This document shows, in pieces, positions 10,532 through 20,916 of a DNA stretch of 64,000 bases. The notes beneath the pieces are model-generated. The model was given only the letters and a program-made list of their open reading frames with translations, was not told the DNA's origin and made no database searches. The stretch lies in NCBI GenBank assembly GCA_022925895.1, contig JAKSYS010000088.1:1-64000 (forward strand), written 5' to 3'. Origin of the DNA: Fragilaria crotonensis (taxonomy: Eukaryota > Bacillariophyta > Fragilariophyceae > Fragilariales > Fragilariaceae). Numbering within the stretch: position 1 is the stretch's first letter; each line of letters begins with the position of its first letter. A program made the position numbers and the translations under genes.

Positions 10532-13500
10532 TCACCACCCCATGATTTCCTTTCTCAATCTAGTGAAAAGATCCTTTGCCAATGGCTTCGTCCCGATGTC
10601 CGCAAGTTGGTCCGATGTATCGATCGACTCGATCTTGATCTTGCCCGATGCGACTGCACCTCTGAAGTGGTGCATTCTTCCATTAATATGTTTCGTTCTC
10701 GGCCTCATCTTCGGGACAGTGGCCATTGCTTTGGCGCCTTCGTTGTCCTCGAAGACAGTACATTTGATCGTTGGGATATTTATCGTCCCTGGGACCAGGC
10801 GCTCCTTGACTTCAGTCATGAGCCCCATCAACCACAAAACTTCTCTCGTTGCTTCCGATAAAGCGGAGTATTCACTCTCTGTCGTTGACAGTGCAATGTC
10901 CGTCTGCATCTTTGATGCCCAAACGATTGGGCACTTGCCGTACATAATGATGTATGCTGTCCTGGATTTCGCTGTTGTCGAGTCTTCAGTTGCTGTGCGT
11001 ATGTCCCACCCGCCTTGAAAGTCTGCATCCACGTAGCATTCAAAGCTGTGATCGGTAGGCCGGAGAATAATTCCTTGTCCCTGGTTGCCATGAGGTACCG
11101 GACAATATATCGGACTGCTGCCGAGTGACTTTCCTTCGGGTTGCTGGAGTATCTGGCGCATTGATGGACCGCGAAAGCGATGTCAGGCCTGGTAGACTTC
11201 TCGAGGAAGTTGAGCTTTCCGATGACCGATCGATATTCCCACGATTCGTTGTGTGCTTCACCGTCGAGGTCTCGATTGATGCTTGCAGTTGATGGCGCTG
11301 GGGTACTCTTTGTCTTCGTGTTCTCCCTGAAACCGAGATCAGCAATGATGCTGTCGATCAGATGCGGCTGCGTCAATGTTATGGTCCCGTCGTCTTCGCG
11401 GGTCACCTTTACGCCGAGGTACTCATCGATATCTCCTTCGTCGGTGATGTCGAATCGCGAACTGAGATCCTTCAAACACACTGCAATCTCAGCGTCGTCG
11501 GGTCCGCAGAAAATTCCGTCGTCAGTGTAGATCATGAACGTAGTTGTGCCTCGATAAAAGACACATTCGTCGGTCCCGCTCTGGACAAAACCAAGTTCGC
11601 CCAGTCCCTTAAACAGATGCTGTTGCCAGACCCGTCCTGCGGCTTTGCTGCCATACAAATTCTTTACGAGTTTCAGGCAGTGGGATTTCCTTGACCCCTC
11701 GAACTCAAAACCCTGTGGGACTTCTAGGTAGAGGTCGCACTCCACGTCCGCCTGGGGTATGCGAGGACGAAATCGATTTGTCTCGTGTGCCAGTTATTGA
11801 TCAACGCTTGTACCAGGAAGAACCGGATCGAGCTCCACTTTAAAGCTGCCGCGTACGTCTCCCAGTAGTCCACTCCGTAGGTCTGTTTACCACCGTGTAC
11901 GTTCAGTCTTGCCTTCCACTTATAGACCTCTCGGGATAGGATCTTCCTTTTCGTCTCATCGCCCACACCGCTGGTAGGATCTTCGTGCCTGATGGTACTT
12001 CCGAAATTGGTATTAACTTCCAGTGTCCGCGCTCCGTGTGTGTCGTGACTTCGTCAACCATAGCCTGGATAAAAGCAATGCTTCCTGTCCGGCTGTTTGA
12101 GCGCTTCATGCAGGTACATTATGTCGGGGTCCGAACTCGCAGCGAAAGCGATTGGATCCGCCATCTGTCGCTGGATCTCGTATTCTTCGGCGCCGTGATA
12201 CACGTCAGCGTCGTAATCGTTCCTTGGTTGCTCCTGGCTTCCTGACTCGGAAGGGTCGCTGAGAACGCTGCGTGGTCGTTCGACCTGGCCTGAGCCTGAC
12301 TTTCCAGGAGCCTCGTCGTTGGTTTGTGGCGCCTCGACCACTTCCTGACGCTCACTTCTTCGGCTGATTCTTCAGGCCTTCCTGATTGGGCGGTGATGAT
12401 TGATGTTGGCTCCTCTTCGATCACTCCCGTTTCCGTTTGCGATTCGGCCTGCCTCCCAGTATCGTCATCAGGTGGATTCGATGGTTGCTGGTGGTCATTT
12501 CCTCCGCCGCTTGTCGTTTCCTGAGTTTCTTCCCTTGGAACGCTGGTGACCTCTCTGCGTGTCTTCGATCCTTTTTCCTTCCTGAAATGGGTTGCCACCT
12601 TCCATCTGTTGGGATAGGTGTCGTGATCCTTTATGGTCTCGAAAAGATCATCGAACTTGAGGTGGAACTGGGGCGAAACGAGTCCCGTCGATAGATTTAA
12701 GACGAGGGCTACGGATTGAGCGTGGTTAGGCGATCTCCCGAGGTAGACTCCGAGCCTGGCGCGCCGATGCCATTTGGGAATGCTTTTTCCCGCGGCGAGG
12801 TTGTCGTCCAGAATGTACACCGGGCATCCGAACGTGTGGTAGTGCCTGAGCATCGTTGGTGTGTCGCTGTTGGAGAACACTTGATTGGCCACCTTCCCGG
12901 TGACCTTGCTTGGCGTTGCGTTGAGCGTCTCGTTTGCCTCTCTGAGGGCATATGGCCATAGGTTTGCCGTGATGACGTCCGGCCACTTTGATTCCGCATG
13001 GAGGAGCATTGTGGTCACCTGGTCTTGCAAGTCGCGGATCCTCTTCTCCGCCATCCCGTTTTGAAAGTGTGCGTTGACGCCGCAATAGGTTATAGACTGC
13101 CGGTTGGCAGTAACATGATTAACAAATCCCTTGTCCGCGAATCTACCGTTGTCGGCGTGGTAGTGCGTTACAGTGACTCCTCGCGCCTCGCAGAATTTCT
13201 CAAACGCGACCTTTCCTGTACCGTCTCTTCCGATGTCAGTTGCCTCTGGAGATGAACGTAGGATAGGCGACTGTAGTGATCGATGTAGATTGTTGCGCAG
13301 CGATACCGCTGTACAGTAGGCGTCCCCTTCATGTGCCCGATAAGGCCCATCGTGCGGGACTCCAGCTGATCCACTGAGACACATGACCCTGGGCCGGTAA
13401 GTACCCGGGCTTCGATCCTGCTTTTCTCGTTCTTTGTCCGTTTTGCCCTTCTGGTCATTTTCCCATAGATGCACGATGAGCATTTAGGAACTCGACAGTT

Positions 13501-15086
13501 GCTTAGACGTTTCGGGAGCAGCCCTCTTTCGCCATGTTCACGAGCCTTGAGAATGGGACGTGTCCTAGCCTGTAGTGCCAGAGGAGCAGTTCCGCTGTAG
13601 CTGTGAGTTTTCCCGCAAAACTGTCTTCTTCGACGTCCTCTACGACCGCCACGTTCTTATATGCGTCGTATGACGTATCGTGGTGTCCAGTCGTCTTGGT
13701 ATATCCCTGCTCTTCCTGATCATCGGCTGCCATCTGTATTTGGACTGATGGTCCTTGATGCAATGTTTGCGGGACTGGTTCAATTGATGCGTCGTCCTCG
13801 TGGTACTCGCTCTGTTGTTCGGTGACTTCGTCGTCCTCATCGTCTTCGATGATTGTCGCATCGAAAGCAACGCATTCGCACACGTCGATTTCGTCATCGT
13901 CTGTTGCTTCGAGACATGCCCTGAAGAGCCGGAAGTTCTTGCAACCTGGCGTCGTGGTGAATGTGGCGACGTTCGATTTATCGAACGGAATCTTCTTACT
14001 GAACTTCTTTGTCCCCAGACCAGCATGACGTGATCGGAGAATGTTGCTTGCCATGACCCGTTCCGCTCCGGATAGTCGTCCTTCCTTTCTTGCGCCCAGT
14101 GTTGTGGGAGAAAAGACGTGCTGGAGAGTCGGGAATGTACAGGGACCCTGGAATCACAAACGAGTGGGCGGTCCCCATGTCGTCGTCGATTGTCCATCGA
14201 ATCGTCCCGACGCCGGTGACTGCCACTTTGTCGCCTCCCATGCCCTTGATCCTTCCAATAACCTTCTGTGGAGGCTTCACGAAGTCTGCAAGTGAGTTCG
14301 ATATACATCTGGATGCGCAGTTGTCCACGTGGATAATGACTGAATCGGAGTCGAAACGAGTCCCTGTTGCTGTTCCTGCAGTTGCCAGTAAACATACTGT
14401 CGCCGCCGTTCTATGCCACGCCGATGTCTGAATGTTGCGCTTGTTAAAGCCCTTTCCGCTGGACGCCCCTTTTCTGACGCCGTTCTGCTTGCCTTTCCTT
14501 CGTCGCTGCTGGTTGGTGGCTGATGACGCAATTGCGTCTCCGACAGCTCTGATTGTTGCTGAGATCTTCTTCCAGGCTGATTTAAACAACCTGAAAACGA
14601 GAGAAGCTTTGTGCTTCCTCCTCCACTTGGTGGCCGCCCGTGATATGTTGGCCGACGCATTTCCGGTGAGAGACTCGTTGTATATCATACACACAACCAA
14701 CCTTGGACGACTTCGACACCACCGAACGACCATGGAGCGCAGACAGTGAATGCAAGTCTTGCTAACTCGGACGTGAGGAGAGCGGTCAAAATAACTCGAA
14801 CAAGAGTCGGCCAAGACACCGCGGTGCCTTGGCCTGTTCCCTATTCGTCCTCCTCGTCAGTGGTGACGTCTCCTGTTTCTTCGTGGATTGCTTGGAGTGC
14901 CTTCGAGAGCGATAAGATCTTGCTGTCTTTTGTGTGTGGTTTGTCCTTCTTGACGTCCCTCTTGTCGCATTTGCTGGGGTGATGAATCACCCATGCTCCC
15001 TTTCCATCGTGGTGGTGGGGGCAGAAATGGTACGTCTTGGAGTTCACATCCTTTGTCTTTGCTTCTCCATCGGCCGGTGGAATCAA
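10532..15086 (-). pseudogene. Copia Pol region (Cys/His segment, protease, integrase, RT, RNase H)
   Basis: Fossil polyprotein region in copia order, read right to left. A Cys/His segment (YHFCPHHHDGKGAW) lies near 14980-15030. A protease-like motif (VDNCASRCISN) lies near 14290-14330. The GAG-pre-integrase motif (LLWHYRLGHVPFSRLVNMA) lies near 13530-13590, and the integrase core fills about 12700-13460. RT parts span 10900-12000 (YTDDGIFCGPDD near 11520), and RNase H (LSTTESEYSALSEA) lies near 10850-10890. The region is broken and spread over several frames. It belongs to the element at 10169-16624. Confidence 0.9.
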
Positions 15087-16210
15087 CTTCCAAGCATACT
15101 TTTCGGCAAACTTGGCTTCTTGGCGTCTCGCCTTCTTCTTTCTCCTTTCTTGTTGTTCCCTTTCTTTCCTTTTTCAGCACTCGTTTGTGCCGGAGTCGGC
15201 TTAGTCTCTCTGGCGTCGATCCTGGCCGTGAGTGCCATGATCTGTTCGGCCTCGATGGATGGCGCTTGCCATTCGTCGGCTCTCTTGCGGTCCAGATACT
15301 TGTTGAGCGCGACTTGCATGAGGTGCTTGGCAGTCACTTCCTTTCCGTCGTCGTATCGATCTCTCTGTCTTTCAATGTAGTCGTTGAACTTCTTGTCCGG
15401 GACTGCCTTGAACGCTAGGAATAGCTGGATCACGAGGTCGGATGAAGCTTCGCCGCGCGCCGACAATTGCTCGACTTGCGACGTGACATATAGGTTGAAC
15501 GCTTCGATGTCGTAGCTCAATTCGAGCATCTTGCTTGGAAGGTGGTTGAGGTTTTCTCGGATGTGGAAAACGGTCGAACGCGTGTCGACGGTCGTGTTCC
15601 TGACAATGACTTTGAGGAAGCTTGGTCCGTTTCCGATCTGAATTCCTCCTGGAGTCATGATCGTGTAGTCATCGAAGTCGGAGAGCACCATGAGCTTAGC
15701 CTCCTCGCTGAGCGATTCTTCCAGAAAATCAAACATCTGAGATGCGTTCTGAGCGTCCCTTCCTCTAAGTGATTCGTAGGTTTGGGCATGAGCTCTGACT
15801 GCGGAGAGGCTGATCAAGCCATACTGTTCAAGCAGGTTCCTGGTCGACCCATCGTCCATGGGGATGTTGATAATCCTGTCCCATCCAAACTTCTGGGCTC
15901 TCTTTCCGACGGCTTTGAGGAACAGGTGCATGTCGCCTGCTTTTCCCGAATACTTGGTCGCGAGTGCTTGGACTGCGGCGTTGTAGAGCTTCATCCCGTC
16001 GCTGGTTCCATAGTTGATGATACCGTCTTTGGCTTGAGCCGGGGTACGAGCGAAGTGGTCGCCAGCGGCAGCTGGTAGTCCAGCGGCAGCTGGTCCAGCT
16101 CCGGGAGCTGGGATTCCGACAGGAATAGGTGCGGGGGCGGCTGCGGCAGCAGCCTCCAACGCAGCTGCGACAGCAGCATCAATGCGGGCCTGGATGGCTT
16201 CTTCGTCCAT
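15083..16210 (-). CDS. Copia Gag-like protein
   Basis: A 375-residue open frame starting just inside the 5' LTR and primer site. It has an Ala/Pro-rich N-terminus (AAVAAALEAAAAAAPAP), then a helical, charged segment typical of copia Gag, and a basic C-terminus (KGKKGNNKKGERRRRDAKK). A Cys/His segment lies immediately downstream. It belongs to the retroelement, not to the host. Confidence 0.8.
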   Translation of the reverse strand: MDEEAIQARIDAAVAAALEAAAAAAPAPIPVGIPAPGAGPAAAGLPAAAGDHFARTPAQAKDGIINYGTSDGMKLYNAAVQALATKYSGKAGDMHLFLKAVGKRAQKFGWDRIINIPMDDGSTRNLLEQYGLISLSAVRAHAQTYESLRGRDAQNASQMFDFLEESLSEEAKLMVLSDFDDYTIMTPGGIQIGNGPSFLKVIVRNTTVDTRSTVFHIRENLNHLPSKMLELSYDIEAFNLYVTSQVEQLSARGEASSDLVIQLFLAFKAVPDKKFNDYIERQRDRYDDGKEVTAKHLMQVALNKYLDRKRADEWQAPSIEAEQIMALTARIDARETKPTPAQTSAEKGKKGNNKKGERRRRDAKKPSLPKSMLGS

Positions 16211-16277
16211 CGGAACAAGACCTTGAATCCTTCTGGATCGTCGTTGATAGTCCGTTGTAGGACGAGCTAGTACTGCT

Positions 16278-16294
16278 GTTGCGCAGAGGAAGCG
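16278..16294 (-). promoter_or_regulatory. Primer-binding site resembling initiator tRNA-Met D-arm complement
   Basis: The plus strand reads GTTGCGCAGAGGAAGCG right against the 5' LTR. It closely resembles the D-arm region of eukaryotic initiator tRNA-Met (GCGCAG-GGAAGCG). The element strand would therefore pair with an internal tRNA fragment, as copia elements primed by cleaved initiator tRNA do. Confidence 0.65.
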
Positions 16295-16624
16295 TGTGGG
16301 AAATCAGTCTAACCCGTAGGAAATAGATTGATTGGTTGTCAGTATTAATTTTATAATAAAAGTGAGCTTAATCTACTCATTCAATCTTCATCGTTGGAAC
16401 ATCTGTCCAATCGATATAGATCCATTTTTGAAACAGCCGAAACTGATTCACGATCATTGTATGTTCGTTGAATACCGTAGATATGTCGCAGGTCCCTTTC
16501 TTAAATCATACTCTATGTACAATCCAGAACACCGTTGTAAATGATCATCCGATATTGATATCATGTATGATGGCGTGATCCGACTGTAGCACGGTATCCC
16601 GTGCCAATATCCGATAATCCCACA
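16295..16624 (-). repeat. 5' LTR of copia element
   Basis: A 330-bp long terminal repeat at the upstream end of the element, so it should carry the promoter (element direction right to left). It is nearly identical to the 10169-10498 copy. Confidence 0.95.
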
Positions 16625-16976
16625 AATCCACGTTGCAGTGGTGACATTTTCTAGTAAAACGGAGATGGTGCGTCACATTCTAGAACACATTACGGACAGG
16701 GCTGCCGAAATTCCAATTCGAGGAGGCTTCCCAGGTAGTCGCACATTCATGGATGAAGGACTGGGTTCCACGAAGGGAAAGCAGGCGCACATGGCAAGTG
16801 CGGTGGAAGAGCTGGAAAAACGACACAAGGGATTGGAAATAACCAACGCAAGCACTCTACTGATCGATGACGACGCCAAGAATATCCAATATGCCCTCCA
16901 ACATGGCGTGCGAGCCATCCAGTTGAATCCTAATGAATCAAGTCTCCTCCTAAAAGAGATGGAACATCTTGTGTAG

Positions 16977-17572
16977 CGGTGTGTCGGTGTTGTGTGAAGA
17001 CTTCAGTGCAAGAATACTACCAGTAGCACATTCTCTACCCTATACAGTATAGTGCGTACTGGAGTACTATGTACTCTCCTATAATAGTGTATGGGTGCAG
17101 AGAATCCATGTACTGTCAAACAGTGCTACAGTACTGGGAGTGCTGTAGTACAAGCACAATTCTGTACAGAAGCTGGTATGCATTGTGCATTCATCATACA
17201 CGAATACACCAACAGCTTGGACGTTTTTGCAAAAACATAAAGTTGCACGCCCGAAGGAGAACATCAGGCGAAGTAACACCCGGAGCACGAATGCGGTGGC
17301 GTGTGGCGTGTCACACAAAATAATCAAGGTCAGACCAGATTCTTCGATATGCGAAATTTATTGGACATATAAAAGTGTGGAGTAAACCTTGGATGTGTGT
17401 ACTGTGCATTGTACACCATACGAGCTACTGGTACTACGCTAGTAGGACTACGTAGCTGTCAATTTCTAGTGTAGTATTTGCACACGACCAATTGTACGCA
17501 TATGCATACAGATATACAGTGCATGTTGCCCTTTTCTCTTCATGCTACACCTGCTGGCATGTGAAACAGATA
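16977..17572. other. Intergenic, no supported gene
   Basis: Spacer downstream of the HAD gene. It is dense in GTAC palindromic words (17040-17170, 17400-17450). No coding or RNA gene is seen. Confidence 0.5.
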
Positions 17573-18561
17573 CAGTCTACTCGCGATATTATGGGCAAAA
17601 TAGTATGGGCACTCTCGGTAATATGGGCATTATTCTGGATTTACCACCTCCGATGACGGACAGACCACGTCCGTACTGTGTACGGTGTATATGGTACTGT
17701 AGTTGATCATTTCATTGACTGCCTAATAATTGCCAGTTCCTATGCTTGTTGAACTCATTGCTACTCTCTTATGACATCATGTATTGCAGTGGCACTTGCT
17801 GCTGAGGAGTAGGAAGAGTCATCATGGTGATGTGCATCAATGCCGTCATCTGTGGGTCGCTTATTCATAGTAGAAAAAATGAAGCACAGTTGGCTGGCAG
17901 CTTTACTTGTTCCCAAGATACCTTGTTTCTGCAAATGCTTGACTGCCTTCTCGATTAGATTGAATGCACCTCAAATGTCTGTGTCCCTCTTGCTATTTGC
18001 ATCATTTTGGCATCTTTGTTGGTAAGGCTCTGATTCAAGGTACTAGCTAGCCAAGATTGCTTTGAAACATCCTCAGGGTCTCAAGGGCAGCCAGGGTGTG
18101 AGAGCAATTAATGAGGTGGAGGATCATTGGGATCAACACCCTTGCTATTTCTGTCAGTGGATTCATAGCATCCTCAATTGCTACTACCTCAATTGTAGGC
18201 TCAATAGCATCTCATCTACCATTAATGTGCTGGTTCCAGTCAAGCTGTTACTGCTGCCATAATGACCACATATTACTATAGGCATTTGTAGAAGTATCAT
18301 TAGTTTAATGCTGAGTTGTTGCTGTTGTTGATGAGTTATTGATTGTGCATAGGTTTTGAGGGAGCTATATTACCTACACTCCTGTACTGTACTTATGTAC
18401 TACGTACTAGTACAACACACTCATTCCAGTAGAACACTACTGTACTGTGCCAGTACTGAAAAAGCACGTACAAATCACGTGTTAATGTATTATGGGTGTT
18501 TCGATATTTATGGGCACTTTTCGCCAGTTACCAGGGTACCCATAATATCGAGAGTAGACTG
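17573..18561. mobile_element. Pogo/Tc1-mariner-like TIR element, non-autonomous
   Basis: A 989-bp element with near-perfect 25-bp terminal inverted repeats. The left end reads CAGTCTACTCGCGATATTAT; the right end matches on the other strand with about two changes. Both ends are flanked by TA (17571-17572 and 18562-18563), as in Tc1/mariner/pogo insertions. Subterminal TATGGGCA words repeat at both ends, possible transposase-binding sites. No transposase frame remains inside. It ends 68 bp upstream of the next gene's ATG. Confidence 0.75.
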
Positions 18562-18629
18562 TATGTAGATTTGCTGATCGGTGATCGATTGTGCAGATCT
18601 CCAACAGGTTGTGCATTCGTTTACCTACC

Positions 18630-20416
18630 ATGGCCGCTCTGAACCGACCAACCGAAGCTACATACGTGGTACATGACAGAGTGACGGTGGAAACGACAGG
18701 TGAGTTGTGGGTGGGTGTGGTGCTGACCATTTCGTCTCAGTTCTGGAGTTTTCAAGCATTGTGTTCTCCAGTACGTTTGGGTCTGTGCGTGGCACTGATG
18801 GCCATGTGGCCATGTGGGAATTCTCAAGATGTGGTGCATTGAAAGGAAATTGCCTCGATGTTGCTGTAGCCTTGCAACCCCATGCTGCAATAAAACAACA
18901 TTGCAACTGCGACCACGCCGTAATACTCGCTGACACTCCTCATTCATTCATTCGTTTTCTTTTCTCATTTCTCTATTTCTGTATTCAGACAATGAGGATC
19001 ATACATTTTGGTAAGTCATGTCACATGTCATGGTAAAAAGCCAGGGTTTACGGTCTGTGGTTGGTGGGCTGGTGGCGTGTTTCAATCAACCAAATTCCAA
19101 ATTGCTCAACACTTGTTGTTCTTTCGACACCTACGATGCTTCACAGTGGCGTCATGTTCCCAGTCAAATGCAAGGACAACCTGCCTCTAGACCATGTTAT
19201 TATTAATTCGATCGCTGTCCGAGGCCGCCTAGGTCCAATCACTGTATGGGTCTCTAACGAGCAACGCCGTCCAGATCCTCAATACTTTGCTATGAACCCG
19301 CGTTATTGGACCAAGATTTACGAGAAGACACACAGACCTTCCTTTCAGACATTCCAAACCCTCGATCTCTCACAAAACCCAATCGTGATGAAACCCGGCC
19401 AAGTCAGAGCAATCTACGTTCATTCGACTCTCCCCGGCGACGAAGCAATTGTCTACGACAATCGTCATCACCGCCGCACATACGACGATGCACTCGTCTC
19501 GATCCTCACCGGACGAGCCCACGTATCCCAAACTCCATTTGGGACCACTCCAATTTGGGGTTGGGGCAATCCATGGAGGGATCAGCGTGAGTTCGTCGGT
19601 CGCATCCAGTACGGGGCAGTCTACAAGCTCTGGAATCCGTCCGAGGCACACGTGTTTGGAGGGAAATTCCAAAGTCTTGCTCGGTGCCTCTTTTTGTGCC
19701 AGCGACGTTGGGAATCCCCCATGTCCATGCTGCCTGACGATTGTATTTTTTATATTCTCAACATGTGCCGATGGGATTGGGCCAACGATACGCCACAGGA
19801 TATGAGAGCGCTGAAAAAGAGACGAGCCCTGAGACAGGTAGCAGCCGCCGTCGAGCCAGCTGCTGCCGCGGCTCCATCTCCTGCATCGGCAGCAGCCCCA
19901 TTGACGGCAGCGAAATCAGCTCCTACCACATGCTGCACACGAGTCTGCACAGCGGCAGCCTCGGACGGAGAGGAAGATGATGATGATGATGACGAGGAGG
20001 AGGAGGAGGAGGAGGAAAGTGATGATTCGGATGTAGAGTTTCAAGAAGCACGAGAGGAGGAGGATAAAGACGACGACGATGACGATGACGATGACGATGA
20101 TGAAGACGACGATGAGGACGACGACGACGAATATGTTTGGAACGATGATGCGGGAGCGGACGAAGATGTGGATGTCGATGATGACGATGACGAAGAATCA
20201 GACGAGGAAGATGATACCGACGAGGATTGGGGCGCAAGTAGAAATGAAAATGACGTTTTTCGATATCAAGATGATTCGGATGAGGAGAGTGCCGATGGAA
20301 GTCGAGATACTGCACACTATCGACAGGCGTGGATTCGTCGACAATTCGCTCGCATTCACGTTTTGCATGCCTTGACACAGTTGGAGGACAACGCCGTCGT
20401 GGATCACGGAGCATAA
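18630..20416 (+). CDS. Conserved stramenopile protein of unknown function, acidic C-terminus
   Basis: I recognise the sequence type from diatoms and other stramenopiles but no function is known. Proposed exon 1 is 18630-18699 (TEATYVVHDRVTVETT), followed by a GTGAGT...TTCAG intron. Exon 2, 18989-19010, is only 22 nt, followed by a possible 30-nt intron (19011-19040) holding an in-frame stop. The core in exon 3 has GVMFPVKCKDNLPLDHVI, VRGRLGPITVWVSNE, YVHSTLPGDEAIVYDN, PIWGWGNPWRDQREFVG and LPDDCIFYILNMCRWDW. An Ala/Pro linker leads to about 100 mostly Asp/Glu residues (19970-20225), probably a disordered or nuclear/histone-type acidic tail. The frame changes near 19148: CCSFDTYDASQW is in one frame and SGVMFPVK in the next, consistent with a lost short tandem (AGTGG) or an indel. 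A 34-nt second intron would avoid the change but lose the family-like CCSFD segment. Confidence 0.7.
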
Positions 20417-20916
20417 GTCTTTCTGTTTATTTTTTTTTTTGCGTAATTCCTTTCATAGCCTTTTTCGTACTTTCGTGTGGATTCGAATTACGCCTCTTCT
20501 CTTTTCATTTTCGCAGAGCGAGCATAGGCATACGTCGGGCATATTGATCTAGAGTGGACTTGATCATTCGGAGGAAGGGAAATTACTCCCCCGACTTGGT
20601 TTCGTTTGTGGCTCCTACGAAGGAGTGTATTGTTGGTATTCGATACTGTGATCTGTGATCCCTGACGGCATGTGAGTATTCTCATGGATCTGCACACTCA
20701 AACGCCGATGGAATTTCTCTGTAACACAGCAATCAATATCACGCAACCGAACGATCGCACGTGGACGTAGCGCATGGTCCGCTGTTCACGAATTACCTTT
20801 CACGATGTTGACACGAAACGGTCATCTACAAAGGTAACTGTCTTAAATGGAGCATTCACTATCGTTATCGGTATATATATATTGAACTGTTTAAACCAAA
20901 AGCGGCTGTACCATGT
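20417..20916. other. Convergent 3' spacer
   Basis: This 500-bp gap lies between two convergent genes. A T-run just after the stop at 20416 and otherwise unremarkable sequence. No feature seen. Confidence 0.5.

Larger units (their letters stand above)
10169..16624 (-). mobile_element. Ty1/copia LTR retrotransposon, CoDi-like
   Basis: A 6456-bp LTR element read on the minus strand, inserted antisense in a HAD-family gene. The order Gag, protease, integrase, reverse transcriptase, RNase H marks Ty1/copia; the Gag Cys/His segment and protease motif resemble diatom CoDi elements. The 330-bp LTRs begin TGTGGGA and end TCCCACA in inverted symmetry and differ at one site (0.3%), so insertion is very recent. 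The target duplication is AATCC. The coding part is broken, with roughly eight to nine breaks, although the LTRs look fresh. Either it moved with help from an intact relative or some breaks are assembly artefacts. Confidence 0.95.
9814..16976 (+). pseudogene. HAD-like phosphatase gene interrupted by an LTR retrotransposon
   Basis: A host gene for a small haloacid-dehalogenase-fold protein. Exon 1 (9814-9880, MATEEGDEWTEPSLVALQ) ends at a GTGAGT donor; the 138-nt intron ends in CCAG at 10018. Exon 2 runs 10019-10168, is broken by the copia element, and resumes at 16630-16976. Leaving out the element and one 5-bp target copy, the host frame is exactly continuous (DEGI then HVAVVTFSS) and gives 187 codons. 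HAD motif I is AIDFDKT (Asp nucleophile), motif II VVTFSS, and motif III/IV LLIDDDAKNIQYA. The substrate is unknown. The retained 6.5-kb antisense insert should abolish this allele unless another haplotype is intact. The identification rests on HAD motifs; the fold is well supported, the role is not. Confidence 0.88.

Noticed and set aside
19923-20414. Minus-strand His/Arg/Pro-rich frame
   Set aside because: It is the antisense of the Asp/Glu-rich tail of the gene at 18630-20416.
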